The notes below the pieces were generated by a model. That model saw only the letters and a program-made list of their open reading frames with translations. It ran no database searches and was not told the origin of the DNA. Shown here in pieces: positions 26,115 through 34,157 of a stretch of DNA of 64,000 bases; the stretch's first letter is position 1; each line of letters begins with the position of its first letter. This DNA is from Paracoccus sulfuroxidans. Lineage in GTDB: Bacteria > Pseudomonadota > Alphaproteobacteria > Rhodobacterales > Rhodobacteraceae. Location of the stretch: contig NZ_VLKU01000009.1 of NCBI RefSeq assembly GCF_007830335.1, positions 1 to 64,000 of the forward strand. The letters are read 5' to 3'. The translations under genes and the position numbers were made by a program.

Positions 26115-27054
26115 CAGCGGTCCCGGCTGGCGGTTCGCAACCGAATTGATTGACGAAAACCGCGTCACCGATAATCCCGGCTATTTCAACCGGATGTGGC
26201 GCTCGGCGCGTCCTGTGGGCCCCGATGTGCTTGAGGTCTGCAGCTACCACGACCGCAGGGTGCGCATCCTCTGCTGGATTTTCGGGTTGCTGGCCGCGGT
26301 GATCGCGGGCTTCTCGGGCATGGTCATGGACAGGGCCGACTACCCGTTTGCCGATCAGATCGACGCGTTCAGGGTTCTGACGGATTATCACGGCGTCCTG
26401 GCCGAGGAATATGCCGCCGAGCCGCGCCGCGAAAGTCTGCAGGCATGGCTGGCCGACTATGACCAGATGTGGCCGCTTCATCGCGATCACGCCATCCGGA
26501 CGCTGATCGGCACGTTCATGTTCACCGTCCCGCTTTGGCTTTGCGCGCTTCTCTGGCCCCGGCGCGCCCCCCTGAGGATCGACCGCAGACGCTGGGTCGC
26601 CTACACCATTCTGAAGGGAGAGCTTGCGCTGTCCCGCATAGACACCGGCCCAGAGGCCGCGACGCCCTTCGTGACGCGCACGGCACCGGCCCCGCCCCTC
26701 ACCTTCACCAATGCGCCCTATGACGGGTTCGGCCCGCTGCTGACCGGATTGATCGGAACCAGATCGGCCAAAATGCGGATCTTCTGGATGGGCACGCAGC
26801 CCGTCACCAACCCGAACCAGAACGGCGATCTGGCAGATCTGGTCAATCTGTTCACGGATGATCGCGTCGAGCAGAGCCGCTGGCTTCCGCTGCTTCGCCG
26901 CCGCGGGTTCCTGCCTGGCGATCTCCTGCGCGCCCTCGACCGCATCAGCTTGCGCCGCCGCCCCGATCTAGACAGCGTCGCAGTGCAAGAGCAACTGGAT
27001 CGCGCGGCCCCGCAGGCAGTTCAGGTTGGCGATCCGATCCTGTCGAGAAGCTAG
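26086..27054 (+). CDS. Two-TM membrane protein of unknown function (possibly DUF6708-like)
   Basis: 322 residues from the ATG at 26086; an in-frame ATG at 26044 is the alternative. One hydrophobic helix is near 61-81 (CWIFGLLAAVIAGFSG), a second near 138-157 (GTFMFTVPLWLCALLW), with a predicted 55-residue loop between. The soluble part after the second helix starts PLRIDRRRWVAYTI. The order two helices, then PLR[IF]xRRR plus beta strands, reminds me of DUF6708 proteins found in type VI secretion islands, but I am not certain. It overlaps the end of the preceding frame by 29 bases. It belongs to the accessory island by position and composition. Confidence 0.6.
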   Translation: MKVLVLANSSSGPGWRFATELIDENRVTDNPGYFNRMWRSARPVGPDVLEVCSYHDRRVRILCWIFGLLAAVIAGFSGMVMDRADYPFADQIDAFRVLTDYHGVLAEEYAAEPRRESLQAWLADYDQMWPLHRDHAIRTLIGTFMFTVPLWLCALLWPRRAPLRIDRRRWVAYTILKGELALSRIDTGPEAATPFVTRTAPAPPLTFTNAPYDGFGPLLTGLIGTRSAKMRIFWMGTQPVTNPNQNGDLADLVNLFTDDRVEQSRWLPLLRRRGFLPGDLLRALDRISLRRRPDLDSVAVQEQLDRAAPQAVQVGDPILSRS

Positions 27055-27134
27055 GGGTTGGGCTAAGTGGCGAGGCGTCATCCAGACGCCAAGAGCCCAT
27101 TCCCCTCCGGCACTTCTGCTGTCAGATTGGCGCC

Positions 27135-28655
27135 ATGCAGCGCAATTCGTTCCCTCTGTATACGCCCACCAAGCTCGCCCTTCTGGGGGCCGGGGGGCTC
27201 GTGCTGCTTCTGACCATCATGGGCATCGCGCAGCACCGGGCACTGACGGCAGAACTCGCGCAAGAGACCATGGTTCTGCACCGGCTGGCCTCGCAGCGGG
27301 CAGATCAGCATGACGCACATCTCACGGCGCTGTCGGCCATCGCCACGGCCAGCGACGATCCCGAACAGAAGCTGTTTCAAGAGGTGGCAGAGACCATCAC
27401 CCGCTTCTTTCCGCGCATCACCGCGATTGCGCTGGTGCCCTTGCAGCCGGATCGCATCGCGGTGGGGGCGGCGCTGACGCCGGGGCTTGCGGCGCAGATC
27501 GCCGAGACCGCCAAGGCCTCGGACGGGACGATCACCCTTCTGCCGGACCCGGACCGGGCTGGCCATTACATCATGATCAAGCGCAGTCCCAATTCCGACG
27601 CCGCGCGCTATGGGCTGATCCTCTCGATTGACGCGGCGCGGCTGCTGGACGATGCCGGTGCCTTCTGGACCCAGCCGGGTACCGGGTTATCTCTCTCACT
27701 GCCCGACGGAACGCCGTTGTTTCAGCATGGCAAGACAGGCGATCTGACGCAGAGCAAGACCTTGGGTAGTGCCTCGCAACCCTTGATCCTGACGACCAGC
27801 CGAACCGTCACGCTGTTCGACATCTTTCCGCCCCTGCGCAGCGCGCTGATCCTGCTGGCCGCTGCCTTGGCGGCCCTTGGCATCCTGGCCTTCGTAAGGC
27901 AGCGGCGGCAGGCGCGACATGCGCTGGAGCAGGCCCGGCTCAGTGCGCTCGACTCGCGCCTGGCCCATGCCGCCCGCGTCAATGCGATGGGTGAGATGGC
28001 CAGCGGCCTTGCGCATGAGCTGACCCAGCCCCTGACCGCCATTCTGGCGCAGGCGCAGGCCGGGCGGCGGTTGCTGACGCGCGACGACCGCGAGCGGCTC
28101 TCGTCCACGCTTGACGACACGGTCACCCAAGCCCGGCGCGCCTCGGTCATTCTCGAACGTTTCCGCAACTGGTCCCGGCCGCAAGCCACACCGGCGCAGC
28201 CCTTCGACCTGCGCGATGCGCTGCGCAATGTCGCAGCGCTGCTCGATCCGCAGGCACGCGCGCAGAATGTCGCGCTGACCTTTGAGCTGCCGCCCGCGCC
28301 GGTCATGGTTCGCGCCAATCCGGTCGAGATGGAGCAGGTCGCCTTCAATCTTCTGCGCAACGCGCTGGAGGCGCTGGTGGACACGCCCGAAGGTCAGGTT
28401 CGGACCCGACTGCAAAGCTCGGGCGATCAGGTGGTGCTGACCATCCGCGACAATGGTCCCGGCGTCGCGCCCGACCTTCGCCCCCAGCTTTTCACCCCCT
28501 TCACCACCTCGCGCGCGGATGGCACCGGGCTTGGCCTTGCCCTCAGCCAGCGGCTGGTCGAGCGCGCGGGCGGTGAGATCGTGCTGGAGGACAGTACCCT
28601 AGGCGCAAGCTTCCGCATCACCCTGCCGTTGGCCCAATCGGGGAGCGCGCCATGA
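27135..28655 (+). CDS. Membrane sensor histidine kinase (FixL/DctS-like output)
   Basis: 506 residues. TM1 spans about 13-31, a sensing region of about 200 residues follows, and TM2 is about 235-254. The HisKA domain has H294 in GLAHELTQPL. The ATPase domain has the N-box NLLRNALEAL, DNGPGV and GTGLGLAL. The HELTQPL H-box is typical of the HPK4/FixL group. The extracytoplasmic part is not a recognised PAS by eye. The stop overlaps the response-regulator start by ATGA, so the two are a pair. The signal is unknown. Confidence 0.92.
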   Translation: MQRNSFPLYTPTKLALLGAGGLVLLLTIMGIAQHRALTAELAQETMVLHRLASQRADQHDAHLTALSAIATASDDPEQKLFQEVAETITRFFPRITAIALVPLQPDRIAVGAALTPGLAAQIAETAKASDGTITLLPDPDRAGHYIMIKRSPNSDAARYGLILSIDAARLLDDAGAFWTQPGTGLSLSLPDGTPLFQHGKTGDLTQSKTLGSASQPLILTTSRTVTLFDIFPPLRSALILLAAALAALGILAFVRQRRQARHALEQARLSALDSRLAHAARVNAMGEMASGLAHELTQPLTAILAQAQAGRRLLTRDDRERLSSTLDDTVTQARRASVILERFRNWSRPQATPAQPFDLRDALRNVAALLDPQARAQNVALTFELPPAPVMVRANPVEMEQVAFNLLRNALEALVDTPEGQVRTRLQSSGDQVVLTIRDNGPGVAPDLRPQLFTPFTTSRADGTGLGLALSQRLVERAGGEIVLEDSTLGASFRITLPLAQSGSAP

Positions 28656-29260
28656 ACCATCCCGTCTATCTGGTCGATGATGACAAGGCGGTGCGGGATG
28701 CGCTGACGCTGCTGCTCTCCACCGTCGACATTGCTGTGACCAGCTTTCCAGACCCGCAGGCCTTCCTTGCGCGTCTGCCGCAGCTCCAGCCGGGCTGCCT
28801 AATCCTCGACATCCGCATGCCCATTGTCTCGGGCCTGAAACTGCAGGAAAAGCTGGCCGAGATGGCAATCGACTGGCCCACCATCATCATGTCGGGCCAT
28901 GGTGATATCGAGGCCTGCCGCCGCGCCTTTCGCAACGGGGCCATCGACTTTCTGTCAAAGCCCGTCGATGAGACTGATCTGATCGACGCCATCCAGAAGG
29001 CGCAGGCGATCCTTGATCGCCAGCTGGATCGCCGGGCCGAGGTGGCCGAGACGCTGGCCCTGCTCTCGGCCCTGACCCCACGAGAAGCCGAGGTGCTGGA
29101 AGGCATCGCGGCGGGCTTCACCACACGGCAGATCGCGGAACGGCTGGCTCTCTCGCCCCGGACGGTGGAAAGCCATCGTGCGTCGATTGCGGGCAAGATC
29201 GGCACGACCTCGCAGGCGGAAATGACCCGCCTCTGGCTGGAAGGCCGAGGCGTTCCGTAG
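28652..29260 (+). CDS. FixJ/LuxR family response regulator
   Basis: 202 residues. The receiver domain has the acidic pocket DD (9-10), phosphoacceptor D53 in LILDIRMP, and K near 108 (FLSKPVDE). The LuxR-type HTH is C-terminal (LTPREAEVLEGIAAG, then RTVESH). It acts as a DNA-binding activator when phosphorylated by the kinase just upstream. A perfect inverted repeat TTCCGTAG-TT-CTACGGAA overlaps its stop codon and lies upstream of the GlcG-like gene, a plausible target. Confidence 0.93.
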   Translation: MNHPVYLVDDDKAVRDALTLLLSTVDIAVTSFPDPQAFLARLPQLQPGCLILDIRMPIVSGLKLQEKLAEMAIDWPTIIMSGHGDIEACRRAFRNGAIDFLSKPVDETDLIDAIQKAQAILDRQLDRRAEVAETLALLSALTPREAEVLEGIAAGFTTRQIAERLALSPRTVESHRASIAGKIGTTSQAEMTRLWLEGRGVP

Positions 29261-29291
29261 TTCTACGGAAGCGCCCGCAAGGCCTACGAAT
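29253..29291. promoter_or_regulatory. Inverted repeat plus half-site, possible FixJ-type operator
   Basis: TTCCGTAG (29253-29260) and CTACGGAA (29263-29270) form a perfect 8-bp inverted repeat around TT. A further half-site CTACGAA starts at 29284, 21 bases after the second arm. It overlaps the response-regulator stop and lies 58 bases before the GlcG-like gene. The repeat would also form an RNA stem, but with no T run. Confidence 0.45.
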
Positions 29292-29348
29292 ACCCCCCTC
29301 GCGGCTGTCGGATTAGCGTCCCGTCATCACTCATGACAGGAGAACCCG

Positions 29349-29834
29349 ATGATCCGTACCACCGTTTTCGCCGCCATCCTGCTGGCCCCTTTCGCAGCTG
29401 CTGCCGAGGATCTGCCGACCGCGCCCTATCTGCCGCTGGATCTGGCGGTGAAGGCCGCCGATGCCGCGCTGAAGGTCTGCGCCGCCGAGGGGCATAACGT
29501 CAGCGTCGCCATCGTGGCGCGCGATGGCGCGACCAAGGTGCTGCTGAAGGCCGACAATTCCGGCCCGCATACCGGCGCCAGCGCGACCGGCAAAGCCTTC
29601 ACTTCTGCCGCCATGGGCCGCGATACCGCTGGCTTGGCTGGCTTCATCGCCTCGGCCCCCGAGAATGCCGGCCTGCGTGACATGGATGCGCGCATGGTCA
29701 TTCAGGCGGGCGGTCTGCCGATCCGCATGGGCGAGGCGTTGGTCGGCGGTATCGGCGTCGGCGGGGCGCCCTCGGGTGATATTGACGCCACCTGCGCGGC
29801 GGCTGGCCTGAGCGCCATCGGTGCGGCGCAGTAA
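29349..29834 (+). CDS. Secreted GlcG/HbpS (DUF336) family protein
   Basis: 161 residues. A Sec signal peptide spans about 1-19 (MIRTTVFAAILLAPFAAAAE, cleavage likely after AAA). The mature domain is a GlcG/HbpS fold: VSVAIVARDGATKVLLKADN, GKAFTSAAMGRDT and QAGGLPIRMGEALVGGIGVGG. HbpS relatives bind heme and can modulate a partner sensor kinase. Its position after a two-component system suggests a sensory or electron-transfer accessory role in the periplasm, which is inference. GACAGGAGAACCC precedes the ATG. It is the second member of the family in this window (first at 18812, cytoplasmic). Confidence 0.87.
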   Translation: MIRTTVFAAILLAPFAAAAEDLPTAPYLPLDLAVKAADAALKVCAAEGHNVSVAIVARDGATKVLLKADNSGPHTGASATGKAFTSAAMGRDTAGLAGFIASAPENAGLRDMDARMVIQAGGLPIRMGEALVGGIGVGGAPSGDIDATCAAAGLSAIGAAQ

Positions 29835-29845
29835 GCGAGGCATGG

Positions 29846-29870
29846 AAGGCGGCCAACTGGCCGCCTTTTT
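29846..29870 (+). terminator. Rho-independent terminator after the GlcG-like gene
   Basis: AAGGCGGCC and GGCCGCCTT form a 9-bp stem with a short AACT loop, followed by a TTTTT run on the plus strand. It is the clearest intrinsic terminator in the window, and it sits 11 bases after the stop, abutting the convergent hydrolase. Confidence 0.85.
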
Positions 29871-30751
29871 CATTTGCCGCCGAGGCTCATCCTTACGATC
29901 GCCGCGACAATCGCCTGAAAACTGCGCCGCGCCCGGTCGCTGCTGCGGCGGGCGCGCAGATAGCCGTGCGGCAGTTCCGGCTCATTGCGCCACTCGGCCA
30001 CCACGCCCGCATCGTTCAGGCGACGCGCATAGGCAGGGCCATCGTCGCGCAGCGGATCGACATTCGCGGTCACGATGAAGGCGGGTGGCAGGCCCGACAG
30101 GTCCGAGGCCAGCAAGGGCCGCGCAACCGGATCGGTCACCAGCCCCTCGCCATGCAGCGCGGTCTGATAGGCGTCGAGGTCGATGGTGCGCAGAAGCGGC
30201 GCCTCGGCCATTTCCGAATAGGACAGCCACGACCGATCCCCGCCAAGGCCCGGATAGATCAGCACCTGCCCCAAAGGCTCATGCCCGCCGCGTTCGCGCA
30301 GGCACAGCCCCGCGACCAGCGCCGCGCCCGCGCTGTCACCCACGACCACGCCCGGACGTTCGACCGCGCGCCAGACCGCTGCGACATCGTCGATCTGCGC
30401 GGGCCAGCGATGCTCGGGAGCAAGGCGGTAATCGACCGCGATCACCTGCAACCCGGTCGCATCGGCAATCTCGGCGCAGACATCGTCATGGCTGTCGAGA
30501 CCTCCGACGACGAAGCCACCGCCATGCACATAGAGCACGAAAACTGGCGTCTTCTCACCATAGATGCGGCAGGGCACGTCTGCGATGCGCCGATCCGCGA
30601 CCGGCAGATCCTCGGGGCGGGCGGCGCGGAAGGCCGCGCACATGATGTCGTAATTGCGGCGGTTGTCCTCGGCCGTGGCGAGGTTTGAATCGGCGGGATA
30701 GGAATCTTCGGTCTTGCGAATGAAATCCAGCACCTGCGGGTCGCTGATCAT
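29870..30751 (-). CDS. HSL-family alpha/beta hydrolase (esterase)
   Basis: 293 residues. The hormone-sensitive-lipase oxyanion motif HGGG is at 76-79, the nucleophile S140 in GDSAGA, the acid D232 in NVDPLRDD and H262 in LPHGY. All three catalytic residues are present. There is no signal peptide, so it acts in the cytoplasm. It is the last gene of the carnitine/ABC operon, overlapping the ATPase stop by ATGA. A role as acylcarnitine or betaine-ester hydrolase releasing carnitine is an attractive inference from context, not from sequence. Confidence 0.87.
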   Translation of the reverse strand: MISDPQVLDFIRKTEDSYPADSNLATAEDNRRNYDIMCAAFRAARPEDLPVADRRIADVPCRIYGEKTPVFVLYVHGGGFVVGGLDSHDDVCAEIADATGLQVIAVDYRLAPEHRWPAQIDDVAAVWRAVERPGVVVGDSAGAALVAGLCLRERGGHEPLGQVLIYPGLGGDRSWLSYSEMAEAPLLRTIDLDAYQTALHGEGLVTDPVARPLLASDLSGLPPAFIVTANVDPLRDDGPAYARRLNDAGVVAEWRNEPELPHGYLRARRSSDRARRSFQAIVAAIVRMSLGGK

Positions 30752-32349
30752 GCGGCACCTTCTGCAATCCGACGGGTCAGCCAGTCGGGGTCGGGTTGGG
30801 GAACCGAGGCCAGAAGCTCGGCGGTGTAGGGGTGGCGCGGCGGGTCCAGCACCATCGACTTCATGCCGCGATCCATGACCTGGCCATAGCGCATCACCAC
30901 AACCTCATCGGCGATGGCGCGTACGGTTTCGATGTCATGGGTGATGAACATATAGGAGACGCCGGTTTCATCCTGCAACCGGCTGAGCAGGCGCAGGATG
31001 CCCTCGGCGACCAGCTGGTCCAGCGCGCTGGTGACCTCATCGCAGATGATGAATTCCGGGTCGGCGGCCAGCGCGCGGGCAATTCCGATGCGCTGTTTCT
31101 GCCCGCCCGAAAGCTCGCCCGGCAGACGGTCGAGGAACTTCTTCGGCTCCAGCTCGATCTGGTCCATCAGCTCGTGCAGCCGTTCGGTCTGCGCCTTGCC
31201 CGACAGGCCGCGATAGAAGCCCAAGGGCCGCGACAGGATCTGGCGGATGGTCTGACGCGGGTTCAGCGCGGTATCTGCCATCTGATAGATCATCTGGATC
31301 TGGCGAAGTTGGTCCTTGCTCCGGTCCTGAAGCCGCGCGGGCAGCACCTGCCCGTTCATCTCGATATGGCCCGATTGCGGGGGAAGCAGGCCGGTAATGA
31401 CCCGCGCCGTCGTCGACTTCCCCGACCCGGATTCGCCCACAACCGCGACCGTCGCGCCCTTGGGGATCGAGAATTCGACATCCTTCAGCACCTGAATCGC
31501 ACCATAGCCCGCCGTCACGCCCGCCACGCGGATGGATGCGGGCGCATCATCGGCCAGCTTGCGTTCCGGTCTGCGGAACTCGCGCACCGCCCAAAGCGAG
31601 CGGGTGTAATCCTCGCGCGGTGCCGCCATCATCTCGCGCGTCGGCGCCTCCTCGACCTCGCGACCATCGCGCATGACCTTCACGCGGTCGGCCATCTGCG
31701 CCACGACAGCAAGGTCATGGGTGATATAGATCGCCGCAGTCCCAAGGCTTTGCACCGCCTGCCGGATCGAGGCCAGAACCCCGATCTGCGTGGTCACATC
31801 CAGCGCCGTTGTCGGTTCGTCAAAGACGATCAGGTCAGGCTTGCAGGCCATCGCCATCGCAACCATCGCCCGCTGCAACTGCCCGCCCGAGACCTGATGC
31901 GGAAAGCGCAGCCCGAAATTGTTGGGGTCCGGCAGGTGCATCTTGGCGTAAAGCTCGCGCGCGAAAGCCTCGGATTCCTTGCGCGTCGCGGTGCCGTGGA
32001 TCTGCGGGCCTTCGCAGAACTGCTCCAGCAGCCGCCATGCCGGGTTGAAGCTCGCCGCCGCCGATTGCGCGACATAGGCCACGCGCGCGCCGCGGAAATT
32101 GTTGCGCAGACGGTCCGACATGGACAGCAGGTCCGTGCCCTCGAACAGGATCTTGCCGCCCGCGAAACGCAGCCCCGGCGCGGCGTAACCAAGCGCCGCC
32201 TGCCCCAAGGTCGATTTCCCCGCGCCGGATTCCCCGATCAGGCCCACGACCTCGCCCCGGTTCACCTGCAGATCGACCCCGTGCAGGATCGGCGTCCAAC
32301 CGGTATCTGTCTTGGCCTCAACCTTGAGGTTTTGGATATCCAGAAGCAT
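30748..32349 (-). CDS. Peptide-family ABC transporter ATP-binding protein, DppD-DppF fusion
   Basis: 533 residues with two complete nucleotide-binding domains. The first has GESGAGKST, VSGGQLQR and VFDEPTTALD; the second has GESGSGKST, LSGGQKQR and CDEVTSALD. The two are usually separate proteins in oligopeptide systems, but fusions are common in Rhizobiales and Rhodobacterales. It drives the importer whose permeases are at 32354 and 33183 and whose binding protein is at 35608. Because carnitine catabolic genes surround it, the likely cargo is carnitine or an acylcarnitine rather than a peptide. Confidence 0.93.
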   Translation of the reverse strand: MLLDIQNLKVEAKTDTGWTPILHGVDLQVNRGEVVGLIGESGAGKSTLGQAALGYAAPGLRFAGGKILFEGTDLLSMSDRLRNNFRGARVAYVAQSAAASFNPAWRLLEQFCEGPQIHGTATRKESEAFARELYAKMHLPDPNNFGLRFPHQVSGGQLQRAMVAMAMACKPDLIVFDEPTTALDVTTQIGVLASIRQAVQSLGTAAIYITHDLAVVAQMADRVKVMRDGREVEEAPTREMMAAPREDYTRSLWAVREFRRPERKLADDAPASIRVAGVTAGYGAIQVLKDVEFSIPKGATVAVVGESGSGKSTTARVITGLLPPQSGHIEMNGQVLPARLQDRSKDQLRQIQMIYQMADTALNPRQTIRQILSRPLGFYRGLSGKAQTERLHELMDQIELEPKKFLDRLPGELSGGQKQRIGIARALAADPEFIICDEVTSALDQLVAEGILRLLSRLQDETGVSYMFITHDIETVRAIADEVVVMRYGQVMDRGMKSMVLDPPRHPYTAELLASVPQPDPDWLTRRIAEGAA

Positions 32350-32353
32350 GGCG

Positions 32354-33178
32354 TCAGTCCTTCAATCCCGAGGCGCGGTGAAGCAGCCAGTCGACCACGA
32401 AGTTAACGGCGACGGTCAGCACGGCAATGCAGGCGGCAGGCAGCAGGGGCGTCGTATCGCCGAACGAAATCAGCGAGGCATTGTCGCGCACCATTCCACC
32501 CCAATCCGCCAAGGGCGGCGGCAGGCCAAGGCCCAGAAAGCTGAGGGCCGAGATCGTCAGGAAGGCAAAGCAGAAGCGCAGGCCGAATTCGGCGATCAGG
32601 GGGGCGGTGATGTTCGGCAAAACCTCGCGCCGGATGATCCACCACGTCCCTTCGCCGCGCAGCTTCGCGGCCTCGACATAATCCATGACCATGACGTTCA
32701 TCGCGGTGGCACGTACCAGTCGGAACACGCGGGTCGAGTCCATGATGGCGACGACCACGATCAGGTTCATGACCCCCGGCCCAAGCGCCGACAGCGCCAG
32801 CAGCGTGAAGATCAGCGAGGGCACGGCCATCAGGATATCGACGATGCGCGACAGGATCATATCGACCCAACCGCGCCGCGCGGCGGCCAACAGACCCGCG
32901 ATGGAACCGATCAGGAAGGCCAGAACGGTCGTCATCAGCGCGACGCCGACGGTGTTTCGCGCGCCCCAGATCAGGCGCGAAAGCATGTCGCGGCCAAGAT
33001 TGTCCGTGCCGACAAGGAAGGCACCGCCCCAGGGCTCGAACTGCGCGCCGACGATCTCGGCCTCGCCGTAGGGGGCAAGCAAGGGCGCGAAGATCGCGAC
33101 CACGGCATAGACGGCGATAACCACGATCCCGAGCATGGCGGTAAAGGGCATCGAGCGGATTGTCCGGGCAAGTTCCAT
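32354..33178 (-). CDS. Peptide-family ABC transporter permease (DppC-like)
   Basis: 274 residues with about six hydrophobic segments. It has the DppC hallmarks GTDNLGRDMLSRLIWGAR (about 57-74) and the EAAKLRGEG coupling loop (EAA motif) near 170. The frame is open to 33265, but MELARTIRSM at 33178 is the family-like start, 4 bases after the DppB stop. It is the inner membrane partner of DppB. Confidence 0.92.
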   Translation of the reverse strand: MELARTIRSMPFTAMLGIVVIAVYAVVAIFAPLLAPYGEAEIVGAQFEPWGGAFLVGTDNLGRDMLSRLIWGARNTVGVALMTTVLAFLIGSIAGLLAAARRGWVDMILSRIVDILMAVPSLIFTLLALSALGPGVMNLIVVVAIMDSTRVFRLVRATAMNVMVMDYVEAAKLRGEGTWWIIRREVLPNITAPLIAEFGLRFCFAFLTISALSFLGLGLPPPLADWGGMVRDNASLISFGDTTPLLPAACIAVLTVAVNFVVDWLLHRASGLKD

Positions 33179-33182
33179 GATC

Positions 33183-34157
33183 TTACCTCGGATGCAGCAG
33201 GCGCGGGTTCGTGGCAATCGCCAGAACATCGGCCAGAATGTTGATACAGATATAGACGGCGGCAAAGATCAGGGCGCAGGCCTGCACCACCGGCATATCG
33301 CGGTTCGTGACGCTATCGACCATCAACTGGCCAAGGCCAGGATAGACGAACACCACCTCGACAATGACGACGCCGGTGATCAGCCAGGCCACGTTCAGCG
33401 CAATCACGTTGATGATCGGGGCCAGCGCATTCGGCAGCGCGTGACGGGTGATGATGCGCCATTTCGAGACGCCCTTCAGCCGCGCCATCGCGATATAGGG
33501 CGCGCCCAGCACGTTGACGACCGCCGCGCGCGTCATCCGCAGCATATGGGCGGACACCACCAGAACCAGCGTCATCGCGGGCAGGAACGCCTTCTGGACC
33601 AGATCCATCAGCGAGGGGTTTGACCCCGGATCGGCCATCGACGGGAACCAGCCCCATTGCACCGACAGCCAATACATCAGGATATAGGCGATGAAGAATT
33701 CGGGGAAGGAAATCGCGGTCAGGCTGAGCGTGTTGACCCCCCGGTCGAACCACGACCCGCGCCACATCGCCGACAAAAGCCCCAGCAGCACCGACAGCGG
33801 CACCGCGATCACGGCGGCATAGGCGGCCAGAAACAGCGTGTTCGGCAGCCGCGTCGCCAGCAGGTCGGCGACCGGGCGACCATTCGCCAGCGATTTGCCG
33901 AAATCGCCCTGCAAGACGCCGCCGATCCAGTGGAAATAACGGGTGATCAGCGGCTGATCCAGACCCAGATCCCGCCGCATCGCGGCCACGGTTTCAGGCG
34001 TCGCTGATTGTCCAAGGATCTGCTGGGCGATGTCGCCCGGCAGCAAGCTTACGGCCAGAAAGACCAGCACCGAGATGATGAACAGCGTAAAGACGCCAAT
34101 AGCGAGCCGCTGCACGATCATGCGGCCAAGCGGGTGTCTTTTCCGCGGCTCTGTCAT
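33183..34157 (-). CDS. Peptide-family ABC transporter permease (DppB-like)
   Basis: 324 residues, six hydrophobic segments, N-terminal helix followed by a long periplasmic loop typical of DppB (LLPGDIAQQILGQSATPE, then RDLGLDQPLITRYFHW). The EAA-like loop reads MARLKGVSKW near 227-236. The start overlaps the carnitine dehydrogenase stop by ATGA, so the transporter and catabolic genes are translationally coupled. Confidence 0.92.
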   Translation of the reverse strand: MTEPRKRHPLGRMIVQRLAIGVFTLFIISVLVFLAVSLLPGDIAQQILGQSATPETVAAMRRDLGLDQPLITRYFHWIGGVLQGDFGKSLANGRPVADLLATRLPNTLFLAAYAAVIAVPLSVLLGLLSAMWRGSWFDRGVNTLSLTAISFPEFFIAYILMYWLSVQWGWFPSMADPGSNPSLMDLVQKAFLPAMTLVLVVSAHMLRMTRAAVVNVLGAPYIAMARLKGVSKWRIITRHALPNALAPIINVIALNVAWLITGVVIVEVVFVYPGLGQLMVDSVTNRDMPVVQACALIFAAVYICINILADVLAIATNPRLLHPR

